Origin: Panonychus citri | Taxonomy: Eukaryota > Arthropoda > Arachnida > Trombidiformes > Tetranychidae | Reading direction: 5' to 3' | Length of the DNA: 64,000 nt | Assembly: GCF_014898815.1 (NCBI RefSeq) | Contig: NW_026515473.1 | Span: 806,001 to 870,000, forward strand | In this document: positions 12,778-24,154 of the stretch, one piece after another | Numbering within the stretch: the first letter of the stretch is position 1 | Layout: each line of letters opens with the position of its first letter | Made by a program: the position numbers and the translations under genes | The notes under the pieces: model-generated | The model's database searches: none | The model's input: only the letters and a program-made list of their open reading frames with translations | Told to the model about the DNA's origin: nothing

Positions 12778-15700
12778 AACTAGATCAATATTTGGGTTGT
12801 AGCATTTTCTTGGCAAACTCAGAACTGGAATTGATTTCAGATGAAACAGTTACATGGTAACTGGAAGAAAATGTTTCAATTTTTTGTATTATTTACCATT
12901 TTCATCTTGGACTATCAATTGTTATCAACAAAATCAATTGAATTAATTAAAAGGACAATAAATGAATTGAACAATTTGACCAGTAGCTTGAAAACATTTA
13001 TTAGTAATGTTCAGATAATACTATCCATGATTAATGATTCATTGACTTGATGAAATTGATCAATAATTTTTTTCACAAAGAAAAAGATTCAATTGTAAAT
13101 GAGGAGGGGAAATATTGAACTTTATCAATCAATTAAACAATTTCAATAATGATTATTAGACTTTCACTTTATCCAAACTGTATTTCTAATTGTATCTCTT
13201 GGTTACACTTTTTTTATTGTAGTTATCGTCCACTTCTCGTCCAGCTCTTGCTCGTGACACACCCTTGGTCTCAATTACTGCGATGACCATTACCAGTGAT
13301 GGTGTTGTCCATGTTGCAGATGAAGGGACCTACCAGATAATATCAGCTGTTCCTTACATCCCTGGTCCAGATGAGTCTCTATTATTTACCATAGCATCTC
13401 CTGAGACCAATGAGCTTTACCTGTTCAATAAGTATGGTCAACATATTAGCACTCGAAATGCATTAACTGGTCAATCTTTACATACCTTTTTGTATGATGT
13501 AAATACTTCATTTGGTAAATTAACTGCGGTAACAGATTCTTCTGGTTCTAAGGTATCATTTTTACGTGATTCAATTAACAGTTTACATTCAGTTGAAACT
13601 GCGATTGGTCAAAAATGTCGAGTAACTGTTAACAATCAAGGTCTTTTGGAAACATTTAATGATCCAGATAATTTAACTATACGATTTACTTATGATTCGG
13701 TTACCGGTTTATTGGTTTCACGTTCAGATTCATCGGGATATTGTTACTTTTATCAATATTCCCCCGCTGGCCGATTATCTGGACTGGTCAAACCTTCTGG
13801 ATCACTGACCACCATTACCTTTGATTTTAATCATCAAGGTTCATATCTAAAAGCAAGAACCAATTTACTTCATTTAGATTCATCAAAATCTACACTCAAC
13901 TCTTATGATCATGATAATTTAATGGTTCAAATAATTCGTGATTCAGCTTTAGTTTTACATTCTGGTAATCAATTTAGGGTGACACTTCATGAAGATAAAT
14001 CAATTGCACTGATTACACCATGGAGACAGGGTATTTTCTGGGAATCATCACCACACAAGGTACTACTTCAAACTATACCAGTTCAAGCGGGAATGTTTCC
14101 AGTTCTCAATCGGCAGGTCAATTTTGCTCTGAAACCCTCGGCATCACCTTTATCGCCCTTTGACTTGACCCCTTCAAGTATAATACCTCAAGTCTCGCCT
14201 CGATTAGTTGGGATTATAACTTTAAGGGAACAGGTCGAAATGGTTCAATTGTTATGAACGGACTTTCAGGTCAAATAAATGGTGGATCGTCATCATCATC
14301 TACTTCACCTTCGAGCACTTCGATCTCTACACTTGGAGGAAACATTTTGACCATTGAACGGGTTCTTTATATTAACGATACTCAATATCTTTCACTGGAA
14401 TATGATCGTAATGGTAATCGTGAAATTTTGTACAACAATTCCCGTCGACCTTTCCTTTCTGTTCAATACGATAACTCATCTAGACCCATTCAGTGGTTAC
14501 CCACAGAGACACGGTTACCCCTTAATGTGATCTATGATCGATATGGACGATTAGCGGGCTGGCAACAAGGTTCATCGGTATCGGAGACTTTTCTTTATGA
14601 TCGAAATGGCCTTTTAGCGGAGATTCGTTATCCCGATTCAACGTCAATCAAATATGGTTACGATGAGACTGGTCGATCAAGACCTTCACGAATAACCTTA
14701 CGAAGTGGTAAACAGTATCATTACCATTATGATGAACGAAGTGGACTCAAGAAAATTGTCACACCTCGAAGAAATGAACATCGAACAACATTAATAATCT
14801 CTCTTGGATTCTATAAGTTACTTTATACTCCCCCAGGGTATCCAAGAAATTCAGCTTACACCCTGTACTTTGATGATAATCTGAAACCTTTAATGGAAAT
14901 TGCTCCAGATGATTCATCTCGAATCATTTATATTTACAATGAGAGAGAAAAATTAACTGAAATTGTCTATGGTGGAGGTAAAGTTACTAAAGTTTACTCT
15001 CAACCATGGAAATCAGAATCTAAATCATCTCGATTAAATCGACATCGAAATGACCTGAAAGATGAATCAACCAATTCCAATAGTGATGGACTATTGATCA
15101 GTGAAACTTGGTCAGAGGGAGCAAATGAAGTGACCCTTCAATACACTTATACTAATTCATTGATCACCAAAATTTCATTGAAATTAACGTCAACTTATTC
15201 CCATTTGTCCAATTTTGAGTATACTTATGAATACGATGAATTTGGCCGGAAAAGGGCGATCGGTGCTCGAATCATTTCCTCATCAGCCTTACCTTCCGTG
15301 GCATTACCTGTCCACGAGACACTTTATAATATGAAAACAGGTCGACTTGAGGTTATTGGACATTTTCGTGTTCACGATCATCACGATTATCAACATCATC
15401 AAAATGAATCTCTAATTACCGATGGTGTTGCTACATTTTCAAAGATTTACGATTCATCGACTCACCAGCTGAGACAAATGTCGCTAACGGTAAAAGACAA
15501 AGAGGTCTATCGAATGGACCTTTTATATAATCCAAATGGAGCGATAATCACAACGAAAACTTTCATGAGACATTTGGGTGCATCTAAAGTACGAGTTTCC
15601 AATTACACTTATGATTATGACGAGCAATTAATTGAAGTTTCAGGTCGCGATCAGTGGAAATTTACCTACGATGATAATGGTAACCTGGTCACTCTTCAAT

Positions 15701-18700
15701 ATATGGGTAATAGAATCGATATTGCCTACGATTCGGGTGACCGGGTCATCAGGTTCGGAGATACTCCATACACAACCGATGGTAGAGGTTATTTCATCTC
15801 TAAAGGTGAAGAGCGTTTAGTTTACAATACCGCTGGACTTTTACTTCAGGCCTATCGAACGGGTCGATATGATATAAGTTACTTGTACGATTCAAGGGGT
15901 CGATTAACTATTCGTAAAGACAATTTTGGCAATTTGACCCAATACTTTTACGGTGACATTGAAAGACCTTACCTGGTAACCCATATGTTCAATAACGCTG
16001 ATGGTACGATAACCTCATTGGTTTATGATGATATCGGGATTCCACTTTCCGTTCAGATCAATCATCAAACCTTTTATATTACCTGTGATCAGGTTGGTTC
16101 ACCTTTACTCGTGTTTGACCATAGGGGTGATGTTATCAAGGAGATTCATCGAGGGCCCTATGGTCATGTACTTTTTGACTCGAATCCGACATTTTATCTG
16201 CCCGTTGGTTTCCATGGTGGACTAACGGACCCAGTAACGGGAATAATTCATTTCCATGGTCATTATATTTACGATTCACTTATCGGTCAATGGTTAACAC
16301 CCAATTGGGCTGGAGTTTTATCCAATTTAAAAGATCCTCTTGCACTTAATTTATATCGATTCTCGCAAAATGACCCAGTTAATCCTGAACCTGGATTAGG
16401 TGATGGAAGATCAACCCGATTAAATTTAAATCGTTGGATTCAACATCAAGGTATAGATCTTAGTGGTTTCGATATTGGTGGACAAATGTTAATCAATCGA
16501 GGTTCATCCAATTCCCGACGCTCTAATCAAGGTTTAAATCTACAATCATCGACTCTTGCTCTTGGTCCACTTTCATTTACTGACCAAGGTCCAAGTCAAT
16601 CACCTTTAACATCTTCTAACCTTTATTACAATACCTTTGACGCTCTATCTCATGTTCCCAATGTGATCTTATCGTCACTCGAACTGCCCACAGTACCGAT
16701 TCTTTCAGCATTCTGGTGTTCAGTTCAACGGAATACCAGAAACTTTGCAACCTTTTCATTCATGCGAAAATCAAAGGTAAATAATAGTTAATCATTTATA
16801 CCATTTAATTTAATCAATTAACGCTTCTTGATCATTAATATTACTCGAAGCAAAATTTTATGATCTCCTATTGATTGTTTATCGTTCATTTTATTGCTCT
16901 GGAAAATCAAATCAATGTTGAACATTGAATATAATGTAATTAAAGTCAGAAAAATACAGAACTAAATTGAAATAAAAGGTTACAAGCAATTTGATTAAAG
17001 TAGAGCAATGAAATTTATGATCAGCTTAAAGGGAAAATAGGGTTGAAAAGGGATAACAATTAACCCTGAGGGCGATTTTCATTTCTTCCCAATTCAATTT
17101 AATTGACAGGGAAAGTAAACAATTCCCTTATAATATATTAGCTCATCGAAGGAAAATCAATGTTCTTACCTTTTATCTTTGAAATTATTGTTCGATTTCA
17201 TGATAACATGGAAAGAGAATGAAATGAAAAAAAAATTCTGAGGAAACTGTCAACTAATCATTTGTTTTCCTTTTCATGAGAAATTCACAATCTACATTCA
17301 ACTCTCATTCCAAGAAATTATATCAGATTCAGGGTGAAATTGAAGGAAAAAAAAAACAATTACAAATTGTAAATAATTTGAATTGTTCATCATCTTCATG
17401 ATTATATTAGTTTACTTCAAGTTGATGGAGTGAATAATATATATAAAATGCCAAGATAATGGGATGAACAGAAAAAGTTCAACAATTGAATTAAAATTGT
17501 GTTTCCATGATTATGATGATGGGAAATCGGATAACCCTGTAATTATATTAGATAACAATAGACAAGGTAACAATATATTACAATAAAATGTTGATGATGA
17601 ACATTTCATGAGGAGTTTACAATTGAAATTACATGATAATCAATGTTCAACATTTGGTTAAAATTTTAATCTCATGAAAATTGAATCAACATGATGATTC
17701 CCATTCCAGTGAGTAAAGGTACTAACACTTAAGATTGGAATTATTTTTCATTCTCTTCAATTAAATTCAATGAGTTTCTTTTTTTTTTCTTTCACTTGTT
17801 TGGATTGTTATTGATTTTCCTCAGTGCAAAGAACAACCAATTCAATGTATTCATTTGATTGCAATTAATTTCTGATCAAATTGTCTTGCAAATTATCAGG
17901 GAAAAAAAAAGTAATAATAATAGTTGGGAGGCAAAAGAAGAATAAGAATTTAGATTGTATTGTAATTAACAGGATGGAATTGATTTGATTAGATTGACTG
18001 AATGAACTTTCAATGGAATGGAAATGATATTATAATAATCTAAGAAATGTGAATGTGAATTTAAATTGTTTACTCGAATTGATTATTGTATTAACTTGGA
18101 TTCTTTTTTAGTATCTTCGAATTGGATGGAATTGTAATTGATTTCTTTTTCTCTTTTCCTTTTATCGATAAATAGATAAAATCAGAGGAATTACTTGAAA
18201 ATGGACGAATAACCAAAATGTCCACTGAAAGTCGACCATTTGGTTATGGAATTACTTTGTATTCGATTGATGGTAAAACTATTGTCATGGGTTCTTCCGA
18301 TTCTGATCCAATTCGTCGAGATGTTTATACCAAAGTTTTCAACAATTCTCACCTTCTAGATGTCCATCTAATCTTTAAGGGTCAAGATGCTTTCTATTTT
18401 GTTAAGCCTAATCATTGGAAGGCTCGAGATGATCAAATTCAACTACAACGATTAGGTAATCTAATCAATGTTACCTTTAGTGATCAGATTAAGGATGATC
18501 ATGGAGGATCAACAGACTCCTCTAAAAGTGGACACAAGAATGGTCATCAGGTAAATGGTCATTTCTGTTGACTTATTATTTGTTGATCTAAAGTGTTGGA
18601 TTGTGATTTAAATTTCGATTCAATTTTCTTTCTTTTAGGCTGATATTCGGATTCATACAAAAGGAGCGATTCTCAACATTCGCTATGGTACAACCGTTGA

Positions 18701-19010
18701 ACGAGAGCGAAATCGTATCTTGAGACATGCAAAGAAACACGCGATCAACGAACGCTGGTCAAGAGAGGTTGACCTTACTCGCGCTAATCGATTCATCGAG
18801 TCAAATAGTAATAATAATAAAGATAATGAAAAGTACTTCCATCATCATCATCATCACCCTTGGAATGAAACTGAGAAAGAATTACTTCTTAATACTGGTT
18901 CGGTTGCTGGATATCGAGGTGAATATTATCATTCGGTGGTTCGATATCCACAATTAGCTGATGATCCAAATAACATTTACTTCACTAATCGACCCAATAA
19001 AGTTAATTAA
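1637..19010 (+). CDS. Ten-m: Teneurin (Ten-m/odz family), 3' part of gene, 7 exons
   Basis: Teneurins are large type II transmembrane adhesion proteins acting in synaptic partner matching and axon guidance. Predicted exons: 1637-1756, 1876-2513, 6668-8019, 13223-14116, 14179-16776, 18176-18550, 18639-19010. Joined, they give one open frame of about 2115 residues with the first codon split at the upstream boundary; all junctions have GT-AG ends and matching phase. Domain order follows the family: carboxypeptidase-regulatory-like beta-sandwich (exons 1-2), NHL propeller (exons 3-4), YD/RHS shell with the RHS core motif (exons 4-5), Tox-GHH-like C terminus (exons 6-7). The cytoplasmic, membrane and EGF exons must lie to the left. 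Introns range from 62 bp to about 5.2 kb. Which arthropod teneurin paralogue (Ten-m or Ten-a) this is cannot be decided here, so the symbol is a family label. Confidence 0.93.
1876..2513 (+). CDS. Ten-m: Teneurin exon 2 of window (beta-sandwich domain)
   Basis: The exon opens with FDILVNGG, continues through QRSPFHPIKRTIMVPWNEI and ends in QKVYGLTTAR, all recognisable teneurin landmarks. A family-typical segment, ESQVLMETLSIPGSSLKLVY, sits near the middle. A Ser/Asp-rich linker at about 2008-2110 is expanded. The acceptor is AATAG at 1871-1875. The donor GTAAGG at 2514 was chosen because reading on gives a short nonconserved tail and a stop, whereas splicing to 6668 restores the family sequence (G/V-YAGYQYESC). 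Confidence 0.88.
2514..6667 (+). other. Teneurin intron, 4.15 kb
   Basis: Non-coding. It has a GTAAGG donor and a CAATAG acceptor. It contains three long CT runs (2656-2679, 3356-3380, 4792-4827) and many ATCATGATGATG-type stretches. No RNA gene or conserved ORF was recognised. Confidence 0.7.
4792..4827. repeat. (CT)n microsatellite
   Basis: An uninterrupted CT run of about 36 bp in a teneurin intron. Similar shorter runs are at 2656-2679 and 3356-3380. Confidence 0.95.
6668..8019 (+). CDS. Ten-m: Teneurin exon 3 of window (NHL beta-propeller)
   Basis: The exon opens with YAGYQYESC and contains successive NHL-type blades marked by DGSVYVGDANLVRRI, DGHLYIADPERHQILRV, LDGSLYFADGSAIRIV and DGSLYFLDDQMVFQL. 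The ACGDGG segment between blades is also conserved in the family. Near the 3' end is the Cys-rich CEIETC...NNCTC strand, followed by a Ser/Pro-rich run of about 30 residues just before the donor CAG/GTAAGA at 8020. The segment FKHSDKSGNLRG occupies the place where vertebrate teneurins carry a short alternatively spliced insert; here it is inside one large exon, so it cannot be skipped as a cassette. Confidence 0.92.
10739..10797. repeat. (AG)n microsatellite, 59 bp
   Basis: An uninterrupted AG run, the longest pure dinucleotide repeat in the window, inside a teneurin intron. Confidence 0.95.
12733..12768. repeat. (GA)n microsatellite
   Basis: About 36 bp of pure GA repeat in a teneurin intron. 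Confidence 0.95.
13223..14116 (+). CDS. Ten-m: Teneurin exon 4 of window (end of propeller, start of YD shell)
   Basis: The exon completes the propeller (SDGVVHVADEGTYQIISAV) and enters the YD-repeat barrel, with FTIASPETNELYLFNKYGQH, AVTDSSGSKVSFLRDS and YDSVTGLLVSRSDSSGYCYF. It joins exon 3 in phase 0. The end was placed at CAG/GTCAAT (14116/14117) because the same frame then runs into a nonconserved tail and a stop at 14257, while splicing to 14179 gives the expected WDYNFKGTGRNG segment. An earlier donor at 14060 (CAAG/GTACTA, also phase 0) is a possible alternative that would remove 19 residues. Confidence 0.85.
14179..16776 (+). CDS. Ten-m: Teneurin exon 5 of window (YD/RHS shell and RHS core)
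   Basis: This 866-residue exon carries most of the tyrosine-aspartate repeats (YDRNG, YDRYGRLAGW, YDETG, YDYDEQL, YDSRGRL and others). It also has the RHS-associated core near its end (DPVTGIIHFHGHYIYD, then LALNLYRFSQNDPVNPE), which plugs the shell in known structures. A Gly/Ser insertion lies near the start at about 14278-14335. It joins exon 4 over a 62-bp intron in phase 0 and ends at AAG/GTAAAT in phase 0. No frame break was seen, so the gene looks functional. Confidence 0.92.
16777..18175 (+). other. Teneurin intron, 1.4 kb
   Basis: Non-coding and AT-rich, between the RHS core exon and the Tox-GHH exons. No embedded element was recognised. Confidence 0.7.
18176..18550 (+). CDS. Ten-m: Teneurin exon 6 of window (C-terminal Tox-GHH-like region, part 1)
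   Basis: The exon starts IKSEELLENGRITKMSTESR and continues FGYGITLYSIDGKTIVMGSS, the start of the teneurin C-terminal region related to bacterial Tox-GHH nuclease folds. It then has FNNSHLLDVHLIFKGQDAFY, matching the family pattern. It joins both neighbours in phase 0. A basic, Gly/His/Ser-rich linker (GSTDSSKSGHKNGHQ) ends the exon before the GTAAAT donor. Confidence 0.88.
18639..19010 (+). CDS. Ten-m: Teneurin last exon (C terminus, TCAP-like region)
   Basis: The exon reads ADIRIHTKGAILNIRYGTTV, then a basic helix (ERERNRILRHAKKHAINERW), and ends YPQLADDPNNIYFTNRP before TAA at 19008-19010. The family pattern is an acidic/basic helix followed by WTxxEKxxLL...V.GY.G.Y...V..YPELADS..NI; here WNETEKELLL, VAGYRGEYYHSVVRYPQL match it. 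An unusual Asn-rich run followed by six His residues interrupts the link between the helix and the WNETEK segment (about 18805-18860). Confidence 0.88.
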   Translation, partial: ADIRIHTKGAILNIRYGTTVERERNRILRHAKKHAINERWSREVDLTRANRFIESNSNNNKDNEKYFHHHHHHPWNETEKELLLNTGSVAGYRGEYYHSVVRYPQLADDPNNIYFTNRPNKVN

Positions 19011-19547
19011 TCATGATAAAAGTTTAGTAAATGCGAAGAAGGAAAGAAAAAGCAAAACAAAACAATCAATTTGCTGAATAGATGATTAGTTTTATTTTTC
19101 CAATTCCATCCAAAATCAATAACATAATCAATCAAAACCACAAATTGAATCACACACACACACACTCAAAATCAAACAATCAACGGAATTGAAAGGAAAT
19201 TTGTTTTAATCAAATGAGCTTGTATCAACTTTTTCTAAATTTAATTTCTTTCTCTTTTCCTCTTGTCAATCATAAATATCTAATTGTTCAAATGATTACA
19301 CAATTAATGTAATATAAAGTTTTAAATTTCTGCCTGATGGACCCATAAAAATGGAGGATAAACCAATTGAAACAATTGATTCTTGATAATGATTAACAGC
19401 AATTCTGTGATAATTGACTCTTCTTTTTTTATATTAAATTATAATTATATTGTAAATAAGTGTACAAATAATAATAATGATAGTAAACAATTCAATCAAA
19501 TCATTTGAAACCCTTTTATGTAATAACAACAATTAACTAACTACATA

Positions 19548-19553
19548 AATAAA
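19548..19553 (+). terminator. Candidate teneurin polyadenylation signal
   Basis: A canonical AATAAA lies ~540 bp past the teneurin stop, in an AT-rich 3' UTR-like stretch. Other AT-rich variants occur nearby, so the site is only a candidate. Confidence 0.35.
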
Positions 19554-19783
19554 CTCCAATGATAATCTAAAAGAAAAGTTCAATTGAAAGTAATTTAATT
19601 CCCTTCTATCATCAAGTAACAATTATACAGTTAAATAGGAGAATCTCATTCTCCTGATGAATGTTCACTCAATTAATTGTCCATCCGAATACAATTAGTT
19701 GATTGTTGAAATTTTCTTCTGCTCTGGTGGCTCCATCTCTTGACTCTCTGATCAACTATTCGTTTTCGAATTAAATTCGAGCC

Positions 19784-19809
19784 CACCAGATGGCGACACT
19801 TCGCGAGCA
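19784..19809 (+). promoter_or_regulatory. Candidate promoter motif shared with IBA57 upstream region
   Basis: CCACCAGATGGCGACAC at 19783-19799 contains AGATGGCGACAC, found identically at 25462-25473 upstream of IBA57. Just after it comes TTCGCGAGC. It resembles the core of CTCF sites (CCAcyAGrkGGC) and also contains the Pho/YY1 core (GCCAT on the other strand). It lies ~490 bp before the BRD8 start codon. The factor assignment is inference. Confidence 0.45.
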
Positions 19810-20286
19810 TTGGAGATTCGGTTTCTCTTTTTTTCTCTTTCTTTTCTCTTACCATTGAAAGTGATTCTCTTGTAACAATTGTTTCAAGATTTTCTTTTGA
19901 AAATGATCAACAACTTAATTGTAATTAATTGATTTAACTTTAATTTGGAAATTAATGGAACTGTTTAAATTGATTGTGAAACTTAATTTCTCCCTTTAAA
20001 TATCTTGTCATCTTTACACATGTAAACTAATTCTCTCTGTTATTTCTTGTCATCTCTCTTTCTTTTCTCTGTCTCTCCCTCCTTTTATCTCTTTCTCTTT
20101 TTTTTTTTTTTTTATTTCTTCTTCTCTTCTTCTGGTGTTTGACTTTCTCCACCTTTTCTCTTGTGTCTTTCGCTCTCTCTCTCTTTTTTTTTCTTTTGTT
20201 TTGAACTGTGTGTTCCTTTCATCAATTTGTCTCTTTGTTTTTGTAAATCGGTTTTCGAGTTTAGAATTTTCTATTTCCAATTTTCG

Positions 20287-23200
20287 ATGAGCACACTATC
20301 CAATCCACAATCCGGTCGAGGTACACCTTCATCTTCAACTGTTCGTCCTGGTTTTAGATTGAAACAAACTCCGATCGACAAATGGTCTATTCGAGAAAAA
20401 TTGGCTCTCGCTTCTTCAGTCCACCGATCGGGCGATCAAAATTGGTAACTTTTCTCTCTATTCTTTTTCTCATCGTGTTGAATTCTTTTTTTTTCCTTCA
20501 AAAATTCTAAATACATTTCAATTCATCTAAATTAACAGGTATTCTGTTTCTCGATCACTTAAATGTTTCGCTGAACCAAATAGACCGGCTGATTGGTTTT
20601 CTCAGAAAAATTGTGCACTTCAATACTCAGAACTTTTAGAAAATGTTGAAACACCAAAGTAAGAATAATTTTTAATTCTTTTTACGTTTTCTTGATCCTT
20701 TTTTTGTTCTTCAATGTTGACCTTTGCCATTTCTTTATCATACTTTTCGTTTCAATGATTTTCTCTCTTCTTTTCCTGATGATTTGTTTTCGAAAGTTTA
20801 AAAAAAAATTTATCTTTTTTTTCCTCTCTTTTTTTTATCAATCTAGACGAAAACGAGGAGAAAGGGGAGAGAACACTGCTCAAGATTTAATTGTTCTTGA
20901 GCTTCAACAGAAACGAATTCAAGAGCTAAAAGAAATTTTAACACAAGAGAAGAAGGAATGTATTGAGTTAAAAGATGAATTGGATTTCGTCAAGTCCGGT
21001 TCGGCGACTGTAGATAAATATCGAGAAATATGGGAAAGAATGAAAAGAGAAGAAAAAGAAAAAGAAATCGCTGCAGAAGAACACGAGAAATGGTTAGCCG
21101 AAAGAGAGGAAAAGATCGCTCAAATGTTGGCTAAACGTCACTTGGTACTGGTTCGATCACCTAAATCACCCAAATCATCAGCGAAATTAAGTCAAGCCAC
21201 TTCTCCTGCTGAAAGTGATTTCAAATCAAAATCTGAGACACCAGATAAATCATCTGAACCTTTAACTGTCAAGATTGAACCTCCTTCAACGGACACTGAT
21301 AATTCCCAATCAACTGCTCCTCATACACCAACACAATCAATTGCACCTCAACAAACACCCCAAACACCACAAACACCAGAAAAAACAAAGATCACCCCTT
21401 CACCTGTTATCTCTTCACCTTCCACATCACCTTTACTTACTCATCTATTACAAAGTCCATCACCTTCCGCCAGTGGAACTGTTCCTTATAACATATTATC
21501 ACCTTCAACTCTTAAAGATATGCAACAAAAAACTCCACCATCTTCAACTCATTTTTTCCCTTCAAATATTACATCACCAACTTTACCAAGAAGGCCAATG
21601 ACTCCATTATCTACATCAAATGTAACAACTGAACAATTACCTTCATCGACAATCGAAGAAAACAAATCACCAGTTAAAGAGATTCCTGAACCCTCATCAA
21701 CACCAATCAGCGGATTATCATCTCCCTCTGCTTCAATATCATCGCCAACTCTTAGTAAACTATTGGAAACATCACCAACCACAACCTCATCAGTTAAAGC
21801 CATTTTATCAACTTCAAAGGAAACTGAATCACAGGAAATTTCATCACAAGATATTGAGATGACTGAAATCAAGGAAGATGCACCAGAAGTGACGGAAGAT
21901 GTTCACACTTTACCAGAGAAAATTGATAACGAAACTACCAAGGCTGAGACAACCATTGAAACTGTGATAGAAAATGAAATTGTTGATATATCCAAGGTTG
22001 ATGAGTCTTCACAATCAACCATTAACGATAAACCTGTGACCATAGATCTGAATCTTAAAAATGAAACTGAACCAACAACATCATCAGTAACTTCATCAAT
22101 AGTAGAAGTGATCAATAGTGTTGTTGAATCATATTCTCAAGAAAGTCCTGTTGATTCCAGTACACCAAGTGAACAAATTACTGCTGAAATTAAACAAGAA
22201 TTAATTGAGCCCAAAGAATCAAATGAAGAAACTTGTATGGAAATTGATTCTAAAAATATTAAGATTGAAACAAAAACAGATACTGACAATGTACCATCAA
22301 CACCAACGGATTCAAAGATTTCAACATCTAACAATTCAACCACATTATCAGCCGCTTCTCGTAAACGTAAACGACCCACGCCAATTGTTACAACCCCTTC
22401 GACAGTACCAACTCGTCGTTCTAACCGAGTAAGAACAATTAAGGATAAAACAAGCTCAGAAGAGGAACAGATAGTAAATACAGTTGAAGAACCAAGTTCA
22501 ATTTCCACCCTAACAACCTCCTCAACCACTTCTACTACAGCAACTATAACAACAACAACAACAACAACATCTGCTAACCCTACCATCACTACCACTAGTT
22601 CAACAACAACAACATCGACAATAACAACAACTCCAACAATACCAGTGACAACTTCAATGGCCACCACAGTTACCATTGATACTACAAATGTCACACCTTT
22701 GGTTTCTACTGTCACAGTTGCTGCCGCTTCCTCTGTTGGCGGTAAAAAAGCCTCTGTATCCACTCCCTCGGTTCTCCCGCCTCCACCGCCACCTCTTTCC
22801 ATTAGCACGGAAAACTCTGCTGGTGAAGAATCAACTGACAACACCAACATCACTTTACCTCCAACACTAATTAAACAACCAGCCTCAGCTTCAACCACTG
22901 CACCAACAAGTAAAGCATCTTCAGTCACCGAATCAGCTCCCAATAGTCCAGCTAGTGCTATTCTAACAGCCGAAGAGATTGAAAATCAAAAAGAATATAA
23001 AATGTGGAAAAAATCAATCATGCTTCTCTGGAGACAAGCGTCAACCCATAAATTTTCAACACTTTTCGCTCATCCAGTTACCGATGGTGAAGCTAAAGGT
23101 TATTCAACAGTTGTATATAGACCCATGGATTTAGCTTCGATTCGTAAAAAGATTGAAAATGGTCAAATTAAAACGACCGCTGAATTCCAGCGAGATATGA

Positions 23201-23863
23201 TGTTAATGTTTCAAAATGCGATAATGTACAATAGTGTTGACCATGATGTCCATCAAATGGCTGTTGAAATGCAGAAAGAGATTCTCGAAGGAATCGAGGA
23301 TTTCATTGAAACTCAACAGAAATCAACATCACCAAGCACCAATGAACCAACAAAACCAAGAGGACGAAGGAGTAATGTGTCAACATCATCAGATGTTCAT
23401 GTAAGAAAGTCAATTTACAAATTTTAGAGAAAAAGAGAAAAAAAAATATTCAAAGATGAATTAATAGAAACGAAAGTTCAAAGAAAAAGAAGGAAAGAAA
23501 ATTATTCAAGAACCTGCATGCAAACACGGAAAGTTATCATTTCATCATTTTCAATCACTCCCAGGGTATAATCTCCCCGATCCTATTACCTTTTACCTTT
23601 ATCCTTTTACCTTTTTAATCTTTTAATCCCTTGAAAAGCTAATCTTTTTATCAACATGCGATTGTTGCTTAAAATTTGATTGAAATTATTGGTTTACCTT
23701 TTCTAAAATTGTTCTTATATTTATATCAAATTCTTAGGATCCCGAATCAGCTGAAGTTCGTCGACGTAAACGTGTCTCTACGGATATCGAACCAGCACCA
23801 CCACCTCCATCAACACCATCATCAACTAGTAAATCGAAGACAAAGAAAAAACCTTCCAACTAA
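20287..23863 (+). CDS. BRD8: Bromodomain-containing protein 8 homologue, 4 exons
   Basis: BRD8 is a subunit of the Tip60/NuA4 histone acetyltransferase complex, acting in the nucleus at chromatin. Exons 20287-20444, 20539-20658, 20847-23400 and 23738-23863 join in frame to 985 residues. The SANT-like N terminus (WSIREKLALASSVHRSGDQ, then NRPADWFSQKNCALQYSELL, TPKRKRGERGE) is family-specific. It is followed by a coiled coil at about residues 105-180, a long Ser/Thr/Pro-rich low-complexity middle, and a bromodomain at about 809-914 with the acetyl-lysine-binding Asn in MYNSV. The C terminus is basic. The start ATG is the first in frame after the pyrimidine tract. The middle holds extreme Thr runs encoded by ACA/ACC repeats. 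The gene is convergent with IBA57, with ~290 bp between stop codons. Confidence 0.92.
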
Positions 23864-24069
23864 ATCAACTACTAATTCCATCTTAAAACAAATTTCACCT
23901 TTTTTTCCCCCAACCTAAAATTTACAATTAACCTTTTTTCATCCTTTTCCAATTTCCTTTACTAATTATGTAAAACAAATTAATACAATTGAATCAATAT
24001 TTTCTGAAAAAATTGATGAAACAAAAATTCTAATTGTTTTTCCTGTTGTTTTCTCTCAATCTACAAAAG

Positions 24070-24075
24070 TTTATT
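24070..24075 (-). terminator. Candidate IBA57 polyadenylation signal
   Basis: TTTATT on + (AATAAA on -) lies ~80 bp past the IBA57 stop. BRD8 has only a variant signal (AATACA at ~23980) on the other strand, so the two 3' ends probably lie within ~100 bp of each other or overlap. Confidence 0.45.
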
Positions 24076-24154
24076 GGTTTTTGTTTAGCACCAAATTTAC
24101 ATGTCGACTAGTTAATTTATAATTGCATTCTATTTACATTAATTGAACATCAAA

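Larger units (their letters stand above)
8020..13222 (+). other. Teneurin intron, 5.2 kb
   Basis: Non-coding. The donor is GTAAGA, and the acceptor at 13221-13222 follows a T-rich tract. It contains a 59-bp (AG)n run at 10739-10797 and a second at 12733-12768, plus repeated ATGATG/ATCATC stretches. The short ORFs here have no family resemblance. Confidence 0.7.
19011..20286. other. Teneurin 3' flank and BRD8 upstream region
   Basis: No ORF of note. The left half is AT-rich 3' UTR-like sequence. The right half (about 20040-20280) is a strong pyrimidine tract on +, ending at the BRD8 start codon; it probably includes the BRD8 transcription start and 5' UTR. Confidence 0.5.

Noticed and set aside
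22137..22943. 268-residue ORF on the - strand
   Set aside because: Antisense of the Thr/Ser-rich BRD8 coding region; Val-rich low complexity is what the complement of ACA/ACC/TCA codons gives.
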